Source of the DNA: Paracentrotus lividus
Taxonomy: Eukaryota; Echinodermata; Echinoidea; Camarodonta; Echinidae
Length of the DNA: 64,000 nt
NCBI GenBank assembly: GCA_940671915.1
Contig: CALNVZ010002974.1
Coordinates: 16,657,740 to 16,721,739 of the forward strand
Reading direction: 5' to 3'
Of the stretch, positions 34,306 to 47,936 are shown piece by piece. Position 1 is the first letter of the stretch; each line of letters starts with the position of its first letter. The translations under genes were made by a program, and so were the position numbers. The notes below the pieces were generated by a model. It had not been told where the DNA came from. It ran no database searches and saw nothing but the letters and a program-made list of their open reading frames with translations.

Positions 34306-37300
34306 TCATCTTTTGACTAATCCTTTTAGATTCTCTTGAAGTCTAGCAATATCATCATCAAGCTTTGACAAGCCGACTTGAAACTGAGCCTCATATTGTG
34401 ATGCTATTGAGGATATTGTAGATTCAGATACAACTGAACCTACTTCTGCTGTATGGAATATTCTACCAAGCTCCCTCTCTGGGACTCGACCATGTTCTCT
34501 GTGACTTCCTACCCTGGTTCTCATATGATGTGATGGAAGTGATGAGGTATTACCCGCATTTACCGTTCTGCCTAGTTTATCAGAAACATGAACACTTTTG
34601 TCACTGCCAAGGTGCTGTCTTGATGCTGTCGTCGGTAATAACTCTTTTTCCACCCAGCTAGGTGTGCCACCAGCTCCAGAAGGTGGCAGTCTACGATGAA
34701 GAGATGCATGAGATATCCATGGCTTTCTGCTGCCAATTTGAGGATCGGCAAAGCTCATGTACGCGGTGCCGTCACCATCTAGAGTGTCTCCGATGAGGGT
34801 GGAGTCCAAATCATCGCATCGTCCATCCGCACCAAACGTATCCTCAAATTGAGATGGTTTTTGTTTTTCCTTTTCTCCGACGGAAAAATCCTCGTCCAGA
34901 GAGCTCTGTTGATGGGACTGCATCTCCCTCCAGTCATCTTGATACAATGCACTAGGAGATGAATGCTTATGACCTCCCCTGGATGATGATGTTAACATGG
35001 GGTCATGTGGCGACCTATGACCTTGACCCGATGCCATTTGGTGGTGACTGCCTAGTATATCATTCCCACTTTAAGAGAAAACATGAGAGAAAATAGAGAA
35101 GAGAAGAAAGCATAGATTAGAACAAAAAGTGCAAGGGATGATATGAAAATGAGCAAATGAAATAAAGAATTTGAAGGGAGCTAGTGAGTACAGTGACACT
35201 GGTTCTAGAACAACTACCCCCTGGATAATTTGATCTCAAGTAAAATAATCACTTCCCTTTGTCATTGTTACTTCGAGTTCAATCTACCTAATGAATTGTT
35301 ATTGAATCATGTGATTTGTCACCTGAGATGGTCACCTGATCCTACCTGCAGAATAATTGATAGCTTTTTGAGTTCTTCTTGTCAGACATACAGACGTTGT
35401 CACATGGCCATTTAGACTAGTCGGTATTCACAAGTACAATCATTAAATATGGTGTTACTTCCTTGTTTTATACAAGTACATGTACATGTAGGTTAGATAA
35501 GAGGTTATTTCAAGACATTCTTTACTTCAAGAAATGGCATAAATTTAGGTCATGAAGCATTGGGATGATAGGTCCCCCCCCCCCCACACCCGATTCTCAT
35601 GAACCACAACCTATTGCTCAAAGGGTTAACAGGAATCTTTCTCAAGAACAAAATATTAACTTTAATCATACTAAAGATATTGGTTTACATACCGATGGAT
35701 TGGATTCAGCTACTGAAAGTTTACCTATAAAACATAAATTTATCGAATTCATCGATTGTGATAAAAAAAAAAAAGATGAGTTTATAGTGCAGTCCATTCC
35801 TATTATAATGAGTATACATACTACAAAATTTTGTTATGAACAAGCCGTTCTCCCCAAGCCCATTTGTCCAAACCTAATGGCCCGTATTCTCAAAGGTGGC
35901 CTAAAGTAAAGCCTAGCTTAAATCTGTGGTTTAACTATGACTAGCAAAATGGGATAAAATCATGAAAAGTAAATGTTTGATTTATCAGAATTATTGATAC
36001 TTAACCTATTAAAAACTGCATGGGAATAATAAGTACAAAGTTTTCACAACCACTAAAGCATGATTCCAAAATCCAGTTAAACGTACTTGTATGGAACATT
36101 GCAACGATTTTGTGTCTCATTTTGCTAGCCATAGTTAAACCACAGATTTAAGCTAGGCTTAACTTTAGGTCACCTTTGTGAATTCGGGCCAATGTGTTTA
36201 CTATAAACCAGGCTTGGTCCCAAACACCTTGTTACCATAAGAGTGTAAAACAAACCTGTTAATACTGCTTGGTGTGTTCAATGGTGACTGATGCTGCTCT
36301 AACCAATTCTCAAGTCTAGATTCTTTACTCTCACCGGGAAGGGAAGACTTGAGAGATTTCCCTGGTACTACACTCGATAAGATCTCCTGCATGTTCCTAA
36401 ATGAAACACAAGAAAGAATTATAACAATTCACCCAGGAATACCAACAGTTCAGCACTAAACTCTTCAAGTTTGTGATCTGGTCATCAATTTTTTGACCTT
36501 GACCTTTAATTTCTTTATTTCCTTCTTTTATTTTCAATAAGTTTTGGTGTATCAACACCCAAACAAAAAAAGCTAAAACATAATAAAATGTTGAAAAAAA
36601 AAAAATAATAATAATTGTGTTCTTTTAAAGAAAGATACTTAAACAGTCTTTTTACGAGGGCTTACAACATGGTGTTACCAAATGTGAATAAGAATAATAT
36701 CAAAAGAAAATAGGGCAAGAACAAAAATAGCTTTGGATGATCAGAAACAAGACGTAAATTATTGCGTCTCCAATGTGACCGCTCACCTAATTACTTCAAA
36801 AGTATTCCTGTAGTCATTTTCATTGCTTCAAAGTTTATATCTACAGCATTTGAGATACGTCTCTGTGTTCAGTATAGAGAGATTTGGTTATACCAAGGTA
36901 ATTGGCTTTGTCCTGATCACATCATTATAAAAAGAATGGACTGCATTGTCATCAGTTGACAAAGGTGGAGCTCTTTTTACCTAGTCATCTGTTGCAATCG
37001 TTTGATCTCAGAGTCTCTCTGCTCAATGCTCCGTCTAAGAATCTCCTTATCTCTCTCAACGGAAGCTACTCTAAGATGCTCAGATTCCAGTTGAGATTTG
37101 AGTTGAGTGATCTCCTGACGTAGCGTGCTTGTCTCCAGAGTCCAGCTTTTCCTTTTCTCATTTATATTACTATCCTAGTAGCAAAAAAAAAATAAAAATC
37201 AATTCATACCTATTACAATTAATCAATAAAGGTTTATTTGAATCATTTTTGGCAGTACAAAGACTGTATTGCAGTCTCATTTCCAACATACAATGGTTAT

Positions 37301-40300
37301 AACAAGACTAATAAATCAAAATTCACCCTTTCAAAGAGAACTAATGAAGAAAATGATCACTAAATACAAATCTTTGAAGCTTGTTCTATTATGATGTAGC
37401 CTCTCATTAGTCTTTTTTTTTCCAATCATACAGTATACACCAATTTTGTAATGACAAGGGAATTCTCCCAGTCCCAAATTTCAAACATGGACATATGTTT
37501 TTTTTTTGCTGTATTATAAAAACATCTTTTCAGCATATCAAGCACATAGTTAATGTAGGATTGGTGCTTTAGAAATACTCTGTATGATTTCTGGCTTGGT
37601 CCTGAACATCTTAGTTATAATGGGAGATGACTATTTTGAGAAAATGTTATTGAAATCAATATGTAGGTTTGAATGAACTTCAATACAGTCATGTAGATGA
37701 CGCGGTTTATTCACATGTATAATGTAAATGGTTTAGAAATTGTTATGTGATAACATTCCATCATAACTGTCATGTTCGATTGTACTCTTTAAATTGAAAT
37801 TCAAAAATATTTAGTAAAGTGGAAAAGATTGATAAATTATTCTGCTATAGCTGTCATACTGCCATCTCCTGGCTGTTGCAATATAGTCATGACAAGCAAA
37901 GTGTTGATTTTCTCATCTTATGTTGAAGAAAAAAAAATAAACAGTTTGCTGGGAATTTATATGATAAATTTAACTGTTGTCATAATACTTTCATGTTATG
38001 AATATGGTTCAATATTGTGTTGCAGAAAGAAAATGAAATGCTGAAGAACACAACAAATCTTTGAATCCCCGTCTTAAAATACATTATTGCATTGAATGTG
38101 ATCACAAACATCTTGAAATGAACAAGTAGCAGCAATGTGACTATTCAATATTTCGTTAGTTGAGAAAGAGAAGGTCGTTAACGTAATTTTTTGCCATTTT
38201 TTATTTCCTCAGAGTGAGAAGTAATTTTCTCGTTTTAAAATTGGAATTGGTCATTATTTCTAATTTTTGTTTAGGTATGTTGTAAAAGATGTAATTCATC
38301 AATCAAACTTTTACTTCTTGTGAGCTCCCGAAAAGGTACTAAAAATGAGTTTCAAACCCCCTCAAAAACTTTTAATGCGATTATCTCGCAAACGCAAACA
38401 CGGGTTAACGCCCTTCTCATCCTCAACCGACGATTTTATCATAGAGAGTAAGCTGACATTTTTATGAAGGTTTAATTTTGAAAAGTTTTGTGAGTCAATC
38501 TTCTTGAAAATATTCACTTCAATACACCATTATATATATTAATGAAAACATCATAAAAAATCATGTAATCATTGCCTCATGAAAATTTCAGCTTATATGT
38601 ATGATAAATTATATTTCTCCTATTTGTTCATTTTAAGATTATTATGATCACATTTTATAAGAAAATGTCATTCAATGTTTCGCAGATTTTTTGTTGCTGT
38701 TCCCTACCTAGTCCGAATTTGCGAAAATATGCAAAAAATTTGCTTATAGTCAGTACTTTACCATTTTCTTGAAGATGTCTTGCATGTTGCTTTTATCGGC
38801 CTGGAGTGCATCTAATGAAGTCTGTAAGTTGGTCATTTCTCTTGTTTGTTTATCTATCTCACATTGAAGTTCTTCAACTTGCTTCTGAAGGTTTACATTC
38901 AAAGACTGTAGCGTCAAAGCTGTCAATCAATCAAACATATGTATAATAAAAACTGAATTGTACATACAGTATATCATTATGAAAAATAAAAAATATTTTA
39001 TGAAACATTTCCCTCAAATACAGGTGACAGGATAACCCTAATCAGGCCAGGCTTTTTTTGCTCTCCTATGGCAGGGGTTACCACCGAAAACCGCTCAAAA
39101 ACCACGATTTTGAGCGGTTTTCGGTGTGACGGATATTTGTGAAAATCAAGCAGCGTTGTAACCGTATGCCCGATTTTAGCGAAAATGGTTTCAAAAGATG
39201 CGCAAGACTTGAAAGTAAAAAGTCGCTTAACGGCGCGACCACAAAAATTTCGCGCGACGGTATACCGTTGAGGAAAATGTCGAGGGGGGTTGATTCAACC
39301 TGATTAGGGTTAAAGCAGTTTTAATTCTTGTCCTAGCATGTTTTTTACATTGTTCACCCCTCCTCCCTATTTCTGCTTTGATACAAGTGATAAATATGTC
39401 ATAACATATCAAATGGGCCTTTCCCATATGAATAGGCCAACCTCCTCGGTATTTGCCCCCATGGAAGAAAAATGTTCCCAAACAAGGAGGACAGCCTCAT
39501 CAACATCTGTGCAAAATATGAATATGGCACATAAACTGGACAATCCACATGAGCATTAATCATTTCAACATCACCCTATAGTCTCAGCATTTCGTCATAT
39601 GGGAACATCCCTTCAGATACTAATTGAGATCAATGTCATAGTTTATTGTAATCGAGTGAGATCATCATCTCCATTCAAATAATGTACAACTGAGCTCAAT
39701 CAATTGCAATAGGCTATGATTTGTGAATGTATCAACTTCATAATTCTTATACCTGAAGATATGATCAAAAGAAAGCAATACAAACCTTCTAAGCTGACAC
39801 CTGATTGGCTGCTGTCCCTTGCTTGGGCTTGAACTTGGATCTGTCTGATTTGCTGATTGGCTATTCGGAGTCTTCTTCGGAGCTGGCTATTCTCACTTCT
39901 GATTGGTTGAAGGGCAAGATTGACCTCTGTTTGTAGATCTCTATCAAGACTGGTGAAGGGTAATGTTTCAGTCACTTCCTCTAGCTCGGACAGAAGCTCT
40001 TGAGTTTGGACATTGGCTAATGTGAAGTAGGTAAAACAATCTTGTCTTGTTTTTAACTATACTTTATTTTCAAATTACTTTATAAATTACATTAAAAGGC
40101 CATAAAGGTATCAGTTTCTTTGGGGTAATTTAGGAAATCATAGTAAACAACGGAATAGATGAATAGTGAGAAAATAATGTCACAAACCAGAGACGGATTT
40201 GCCAATTTAATAAGATAAGGTTGTCATTTTAGTTTTTTCTTAAACTTATCATTAAATAATAAATTTGTCCATGAATAAAATAAAAGTTGTCCAATTCTCC

Positions 40301-43300
40301 CCAATTTGGGGGGCAATGTTTGTGGTTCAGTGGAATAATAGGGGAAAATAGTGGAAATGAAGACAAAGAACCGAGAAAGAGAAAGATAGAAAGAAAGAAA
40401 TAAGACCCCCCCAAAAAAACCAACGGAATAAATACAAGAACATGTGCCCAATCCAGGATCTCACCATTTTTCAGATTAGCAGACTGAAGCTCTCTGGTGA
40501 TGTACTTCAAAGTGCGAACTTGATCCCATAGTGCATTGCTACCTTTGTCGCCAGTCACAACAGCAGGGGGACGAGAGTTTGAGGGCGGCGTCTGAACATT
40601 AGCGTCATCTTTTGTATTCTTACTTCTGGGCGATGTATGCTGTTTGTGATTACCTTTTAAAAGATTGATAACTACATGTATGTTATAATTTCCAGGACAT
40701 CATGTACATGCATATCATAGCCACATTTCATTCACATGGATCCCAAAATTTTAGGGACAGATCTATACATGAGAGTAATATATACATGTAATGTATATGG
40801 CATTTTTATCAAAGTTATAGGGGAGGATTTAATAGTTTTGAGGGGAAGGATTTATGAGGTGGCTGGTAGTAAATAATCATAATGTCTTTCTGAGTGTAAG
40901 GAGAAGTAAATAAAATGAATAGCAGGAGAAAAGTGCGGCTTTTAATCAATAAGGACTAAAAATGGGAATCTAGCCAAGTAGAGGATTTTTAATTGAATGA
41001 CGGCTGCATTTATAAAGCAAGGTCATACTTTCAATGAATGGCAACATCAAGTTTAGTATTTGATAAGGTTACTCATTTACATAAATATATTTTGCCAAGA
41101 TATATGTACTGACAAAGACACCTGCGGGTAACTGCATTGTTGGCATACTGGTTTGAAAACTTGTCAAAAGATTTCAGAAACTAACTAAGTCTTGCAATCA
41201 AGAACTAAGTGATAGGGAAATTATTTAGAAAGTGGTATTGTTGGCTTTAACCTAAATGGAAATTAAAAAACATATATGAAACCAAAATGAAAATGTATAT
41301 AGCTGTCAGTTCTTACCTGTATTCCCATTTTGAGTGTCCAACTTATCTTCAGCGACCTGGTGGGATATTCTCTGCATCTGTGTCATTACATTCCCTGGGC
41401 TTTGATTGGTAGATTGTTCATCACGTGACTGGCCTGTATCCCTGACTGGCTCTAGCTGTTCCTCTGTTCTTTGGTGATCTGCACTGTAGGTTCTTACAGG
41501 ATTGGCTCCTGGTCCTGTATCAATGTTCTTGGAACTTGTACAACAATGAACTTCATTGTGCTTGGGCAAGTTTCTATCAGTATCACGCAATAATGTATCT
41601 TGTAACCTCTGCTCTTGTCCTCTCACAACATGATCCTCACCCCTATTGCTGACATGGTTTGACCCATGTGCTATCTGAAGCTGTGCATGATTAGCATCCC
41701 TCTGGGTTATTCCACTACCAGGAGAGGGTTGTGTCTGTTGAGCTTGTGGAGCTTGTATCTGACTTTCGTTCATCTTTTGCAGTTTCCCCACCAAATCCCT
41801 CAAGATGGATTGAGTTGTCTGCACTGGTCCCACCATGCCACCAGAACCTAAATGCTCTCTTGTGCTACTTTGTAGAAGTGAGTTCAGATTCCTGGATGGT
41901 TGTGACCCTGTAGCAGTTTGAGATATCTCCCTTGTCATCTGACATTCTGCATCATAGTCTGGAGTATCAGAAATAGGAAGCTGTTGATGGCCTTGTTGCT
42001 GTTGATGGTAGGAATACTGTTGATGTTGCAGATGACGAAAATCTTGTTCTTCTCGACTATGAGGAATTTCAGCATTAATTCTTGAAGGGTTCATATCTAT
42101 ATGACTAACCCATGGTTGAGCGTTAGGGTCCCTATGGTTTCCTACATGAGTTGCTTTTCCAGCCTGAACAGCAGCCTCATGGGGCAAATCTGTAAGACAA
42201 TCTCTATTTGGTAAATCTCCCAAATGATACGGCTGCAACATTACATGGTTCCTTTTACCCAAATGCTGTTGCTGCAACATCATGTGGTCCATTTCCCCTG
42301 CATAGGTCTGCTGCTCATGCAATCTTTGTGAGGGGCCATCCTGCTTTAAAGTAGCTCCTTTACAACGTGTCCTCTCATTGGACGTGGCTTCCAAGTGCTT
42401 TCCCATCTGCGCTTTATGTTGTATAACAGCTGGGTTTTTAACAACTTCTGTCCTCACTCTTGTCTTAGTGGTACCATTCTCATTCAGTACCTGCGGTGTC
42501 ACATCGTATGTCTCAATAAATCTTTGCTGGGCGCCCTCTCTGTTTGGATGTTGCCTAGTCATTGGGTAATTCTCCTTGTTTCCTGGAGACACCCTGACAG
42601 GTATCCTGGGGTCAGGCTTCTCCTTGATGTCTCTCGCTTGAGGAACCCTTGTCCTGTCTCTTTTCATATCTCTAGAACTCAACTTATCACCACCTTGTAT
42701 CCTTTCTCGCTTAATGACCTTTGCATGTTTGGCTGCTTGATTTGGGGTTGATGAGACTAGTTTCTGATTGAAAGACCTTCTTCCTGTCGGTTTATTCTCT
42801 TTTGAAGAGCCTGCACAAAATAAAGCACAATTCACAAAAGCATGATAGAACTATAATTCAACCTATAATTGAATATAGGTATCTAATTATCTGCTATGCG
42901 AAGGAGTTTCTTGATTACAGGTTCATGCATGTACTATGTACACAATGGACATGCTGTACTAGTTGCAATGCTGATTATCTTCTGAAAGAACATGAAATGC
43001 AGTACATCCACAATGTAAAACCCACTAAATGAATTACACTGCTGAAACAAGACAAGATGAGATGAATAAAACTACTATAACAAACTCTATATTTTGGTGT
43101 TTTTTTTTTAACTTGGTTATAAAAAGGTTTCATTATAACAATTAAGTTTGCATTTCTCACCTTATTTGTATTTCATTAAAAGATTTCATGGTCCCAAGGT
43201 ATTAGTTATTTTATGATAATCACTTTAAAACAACTAACAGCCTATAGTTTTATTTTAATCCTAAACATGGAAAAGTTATCGGTACTCCCAAATGTAATGT

Positions 43301-46300
43301 CTCTGTAATTTATTTAAACCATTTTAGAGAATTAAAGGATCTTACCAGAATGTACTGGTTTCTTCTGTGTTGATAATGTCTTTACTTTTGTCTTTGTTAC
43401 AGGGCCTCTCTGCTTGCTGGTCTGTTTACTTGGATGATTTGTAGGCGGAACACCCCCTCGCTTGCTTCCATCACCTCTCTCTAATTTTGTGGGGACATTT
43501 TCTTGAGGAAAAAATGACATAAAAGACATCAAACAAAAGTGGCAGTAATATACTATTACTGTGGACAGTTAACATAAAGCCCTTTCAAATCTATCTTGCT
43601 TATATTCATCTTCATATTTATAATGTACTTAAATACACAGCCCTAATAGTAAACCAACAGCATCATGGTATTCCAGACCTTGCTGGTGGTGCGCGGCTGG
43701 GTGGGGTGCAGCATATTGGTCTCCCTTCAAATATAGGCTGCCAAGTACAAAAGGGCTGCAAAATTGGCATTATAAGAGTGTGTGTGGGGTAAAAATCTGA
43801 AAGACTGTATTATTAGTTTTTACGAAATAATACGATTTTATTTTATAATAGTTGATTATGCTAATTCCTGCATGATATTTTTCGCAATATTACGTTCTAT
43901 ACCTTGCACAAGGGTGACCTAAAACTATGCATAAAAGGGTAAAGAATTTTAAGCTTGTTCATGTTGCCAACCCTATACAGTGCGCATTAAAAAATTTTTT
44001 TTTTAAAGGAGACATATTCCAAGCTGATCTATTTTGACTAGTTATATGTAACATATAATTGAAGATAAAATCCTCACCATTGCAATGATACCTTTCTTGC
44101 ATGATATGTAAGGCATAATTGAGTAGCTTGGAAATGATTGTGATAGGTACAAATCCATTTTTTAGAAAATGACACAAGATCAAGTGAATCAATTCACTGC
44201 TGACCCATTGCAATGAATAGGATTATGTGTGACACCAGTGAGAGCATCAGTTCAATCTTTCATCCTTTGATAAAAACTTGCAAAAAATGGATTGTGTACC
44301 TGTCACCTTTGCGATTTATTTAATTCTGCAAGACATATGTGATGTAAGAATGGTATCACAACAAAGGTGAGATGTATTTCTTTAATTATGTATAAAAACA
44401 TTGCCAAGATAAACAAGCTTGAAATTTGGTACATGGTCCATCTAAACTTGGATACCTCCCCCCCCCCCTTTTTTTTAAATACTCACTGTCTTATCAAATC
44501 ATCATCATCATCATACCTATTTGATCCTTCTCCATCATATTAGCAAGGAGAGCAGCACACCTATCCAAGCCTCTATGAGTACTCATCACCTGATCCTCTG
44601 TATCTGTCGAGTAGAGGGAGTAGCCGGAGTTGACAGAGGATGGACTCAATGGTCTCACGGATGCAGGCCTACAAGTTGAAATGAAATACGTAACTGCACC
44701 ATGAGCATCTTTCATGATGGATACCGGCGCATTTTAAATGTTCACATTATTATTATTTTTATTATAAGTTTTTTTTTAATGTAAAAAATAATTAATGAAA
44801 GAGCCATACATGCAAAGCAATAAAACGCTCATGTATTTTGACAAGCTGCCTCAATTGCTTGGGAATCAGTGAATTCACAGAACATTGTTGACATTTTCTC
44901 TGTCAATAGCCAAAGTTTAAAAGAAAAGAAATTATTCAGCCTTGGCAGTGTTGCAAGAAATCAGTAACAAAAGAAATCCAATTAATATATTAAATTTACT
45001 AGTACAAAAAAAAGTTTATTGAAACACTTCAGAGATGACAATTAAAATGAATGTTTATTAACATTACCTGGGTTTCTCTGTGCTGCATTTCCTGGCATTA
45101 AGCTGCTTCATTTGCATAACCTTTCATAAAGCATACAAAACAATATTAGATGATAAATATCAGTTTGAGGACATACGTCAAAAATAGTCTATATAGAAAC
45201 AATATTTATTATCAATAAATCTCTAGTCTATAAATTGGACAATATTTATATGCAATAAAAATGTGTCTAGTCTACTGATTAGACAATATTTGTTAGCAAA
45301 GTATATTGGGGAACATGTCCATACCTGACCCAATACTTTACCCCAAGACATGCAGCTCAAAGTTCCTGAGACAAGCTGTTATAGTGAGATCTCAACTGGC
45401 ATGCACAGCATATCTGACCCAATCTAGGCTTGTGATATATCCACATCCCTTTGCCAGCTCTGCCATCACAAAGATGAAGATATTGTCCACTTTGTTGCCT
45501 AATGTAGTGTTTTAGCAACATACAGGGGTATATTAATCAAAGAAATGCTTTCGAGACAGTTTCCAGAAAACACAATCTCATTCTTTGATCTGAATGAAGG
45601 TTATCAATTCACAAAAGCTAAACTCCTCCCTAATCACCTATGTTCCCAACTTGCCTATATGATGAACTGAACACTGTAATTATATTCTTCCTCCAGAAAA
45701 TTAATATTGCATGTACGTATATTCTTTCCTCTCTCACATAAATGTTCAAAACAACAACGCTACAGCTTGAGACAAAAAGAGAGCAACACTGGTGCTTGCA
45801 GTATACAACTGCAGATCTCAGAGAAAAGCAGAGGAAAAAGAAGAACAGGAAGAAATTCCTTGAGATGGGTTGTTTAAATATGCCTAAACATGATTAGCAA
45901 TTCTAAGTAGAGTATGACATTGATTTTCATAAAGTGGCCTTGATAAATGAGTTGGAAAGGCCTAGTTATTCAGTTTGGTACCCCCAATAACAGAGTGCAG
46001 TCCCACAAATTTCAATGCATAAATTGGCTCCCTTTGCATTGAGCCCAATGCCATGCAGAACAATAGATTCACTGTAAATATTACCCTTTGCAAGCTTTTC
46101 TCTTCAGAGAGGAACACTATTGCACTTATACATTGGGACATAATAAACTCAACTACCATAAAATGTAAAAATATTGATTACTCTCACATTTCTACACGAG
46201 TTCTTAAAAAAGAAAAGTGTAAATTGGGACCAAATGTTCTACACAAATTTGAGTGCATTATTTATACTAGTTTTGCCCCTTTTTTCACAAGTTTGTTTTT

Positions 46301-47936
46301 CCACACAAGTTTAAAATAATTTTATGTAAAACGTTCAAGATTATTTTCAGGCAATTTTTTATTTTTATGTGGGAGTACCTAATTTAGTCCATCAAGCTCA
46401 TCATTCAGGAAATTTCATCATGTTGAAGCTCACAACAGCAGAGAACCTTCCTGGTTAAGAAGTAGAGTAAAGTGCCCGAAATTCGACCCCTTAAGATTTT
46501 TGAAGCTCTAGTTTGAAAATGAAAAATATATCATCTTTCATTTTCAACAGACATAAGAAGCATATTATAAATTAAATAATTTTTATAATTTTTAAAAGAA
46601 TCACAAACTATTTGATAGTAAAATCAAAAGTATTGTAACACCTACCTTCTTGCCGAGATACGACATGCCATTGCATAAATTTGACACGGCGTGAAAAGTC
46701 AGCATGCACTGCGCCACAGAAATCTTGGCTAACTCGCCGCACCGGTAGAACATCTCGCTCTGCCGAGAGATCGGGGCCGCTGCTGCATGAATGCCATGTC
46801 GAAACTAGGGTAAGGAAAAAAAATTCGCCAGTCCTATGATTGCAGTGTTGTAACTCTAGCACTGTAGAGTCACTTCCAGGTTTGTTTTTTTTTCAGTAGG
46901 ATAATAACTGCGTTATCAAACCTCAGATTTTCGGAGTTTAAACGCACTTTCCCCCCGATCGTTTTTTTCTTAACTTTTCGCTAAGCGCCCAGGGGCTTCA
47001 TAATTTTGGTCAAAATCAGGGATTTCAGGGATTTCAGGAGCAATATTAAGGTATTAGAATGATTTTTTTGTGATTCTTATTTTTGGGGGGTTGTCTTCAG
47101 TGACGATGTGTGCATGTGATATGAGTTGATTTGAGTGTTTTTGAGTGTGTTTTTGAGTCTTATTTTGATTTTTTTTTTTATCAAACCTGCCGAATCTCGG
47201 CAAGTGTCGAATTTTGGGCACTTTTTTTTTACTCTAAGTTAGGTATCATGAAACAAGAAGTTATCTGCAAATGCAAGAACAAATTCGTGAGATGTTTCCA
47301 GAGAGGGAACCCCTAACAAAGTCAAAGATTATATGGTTAAAGTCATGAAAGTTATGATTCATCCGGTCTGACTCTCTGAGTCTGAGATCACAATAGATTA
47401 GATCTAACGTTAGAGGTCTAACGTTAGATCTAAAAAAATGAAATGAATCAAAATGTGAAACTGAAACTCACTTGTAACTGTTAGATCAAACTTAGACTCT
47501 AATTGTAACGTGTTAGACCCTAACTTATCAGGCTTTTGCCTAAACTTTAACAAAGGAAGGTCCGGGAGAACAAGATCATCAATTTAATCTTTGTTCATTG
47601 ACTTACAATTGGGAGAAAATCGCCAGTGTACAGCATGCACAAAGGACTTTATTCTGAAATAGGCCTAGAAATTAGATCTAACGTTACACACATCAATATG
47701 AATAGGTGGGGATACGCGACAAAATGACCAGAGATTCGAATCAGTTTATGCACATAATTTCACAATCATAAACGACTTAACTATCTGTAAAAGAATATCA
47801 AAACTAAACATAACAAAGATATATACTTTTATTTACTTGAAAATGAAGAATATTCTTTGCTTACGTTTTGAAACTGGACTTTCTTTTCGTAATTCTTTCT
47901 TGAATTTGCCGGTATCATACTATCCACATTAAACAT
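34306..47936 (-). CDS. CCDC14-like coiled-coil protein, 12 exons (centrosome/centriolar satellite family)
   Basis: Exons: 47936-47865, 46804-46646, 45120-45068, 44668-44517, 43501-43346, 42810-41317, 40653-40465, 40016-39786, 38919-38762, 37174-36981, 36396-36256, 35068-34306 (TGA). They total 3762 nt, 1253 residues; every junction is GT/AG and in phase. Layout: a motif NSGYSLYSTDTEDQV then HRGLDRCAALLANM at 108-138; a long polar, Gln-rich, disordered region (about 198-695, one 1.5-kb exon); LWDQVRTLKYITREL in exon 7; a coiled coil at about 760-950 including ENSQLRRRLRIANQQIRQIQ (800-819); a disordered C-terminus closing with FQVGLSKLDDDIARLQENL. From memory these motifs match CCDC14, which sits at centriolar satellites in vertebrates; the assignment is not checked by search. 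Human CCDC14 is shorter. Exon 2 is doubtful (see its entry); skipping it keeps frame. The start in exon 1 is the only upstream ATG I could link. Confidence 0.8.
35878..36194. mobile_element. Harbinger-like foldback MITE with about 75-bp arms
   Basis: GGCCCGTATTCTCAAAGGTG starts the left arm. The right arm is its inverse and ends GAATTCGGGCC. The arms also share TTAAATCTGTGGTTTAACTA. AAT flanks both ends, a 3-bp target duplication. It lies in intron 11 of the CCDC14-like gene. Confidence 0.82.
39032..39313. mobile_element. PiggyBac-like non-autonomous element, copy B
   Basis: TIRs are CCCTAATCAGG and CCTGATTAGGG. The right flank is TTAA (39310-39313); the left flank is ATAA, one change from TTAA. 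Its right half matches copy A (GCGCAAGACTTGAAAG.., ending TCGAGGGGGGTTGATTC). It carries a perfect 19-bp hairpin at 39082-39126. It lies in intron 8 of the CCDC14-like gene. Confidence 0.8.
39082..39126. repeat. Perfect 19-bp stem, 7-nt loop hairpin
   Basis: The left arm CACCGAAAACCGCTCAAAA is followed by ACCACGA and then the exact inverse of the arm. It is inside the piggyBac-like copy B. Confidence 0.9.
46463..47236. mobile_element. 774-bp TIR element in intron 1 of the CCDC14-like gene
   Basis: The left end GAGTAAAGTGCCCGAAATTC is matched by the inverted right end (GAATTTTGGGCAC, a T run, then ACTC). TA flanks both ends, which suits a Tc1/mariner-type target site. No transposase is visible. 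Class is uncertain. It encloses candidate exon 2. Confidence 0.7.
46646..46804 (-). CDS. Candidate exon 2 of the CCDC14-like gene, inside a TIR element
   Basis: This 159-nt, phase 0-0 exon codes for 53 residues (FRHGIHAAAA to SYLGKK) between a TTACCCTAG acceptor and an AAG|GTAGG donor. It lies wholly inside the TIR-bounded element at 46463-47236 and is more CpG-rich than its surroundings. It shares the word CTCGGCAAG with the element's own right end. A second frame over the same stretch is also open. It is therefore either an exonised transposon segment or a false exon; because its length is a multiple of three, the protein reads through with or without it. Confidence 0.45.
47398..47433. repeat. 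Perfect 17-bp inverted repeat with a 2-nt spacer
   Basis: TTAGATCTAACGTTAGA, GG, then its exact inverse. Part of the same word (TTAGATCTAACGTTA) recurs at about 47672. It lies in intron 1 of the CCDC14-like gene, about 450 bp after exon 1. Confidence 0.92.

Noticed and set aside
39338..39559. Open frame beside piggyBac-like copy B
   Set aside because: Intronic, antisense, no similarity noticed, residue make-up looks random.
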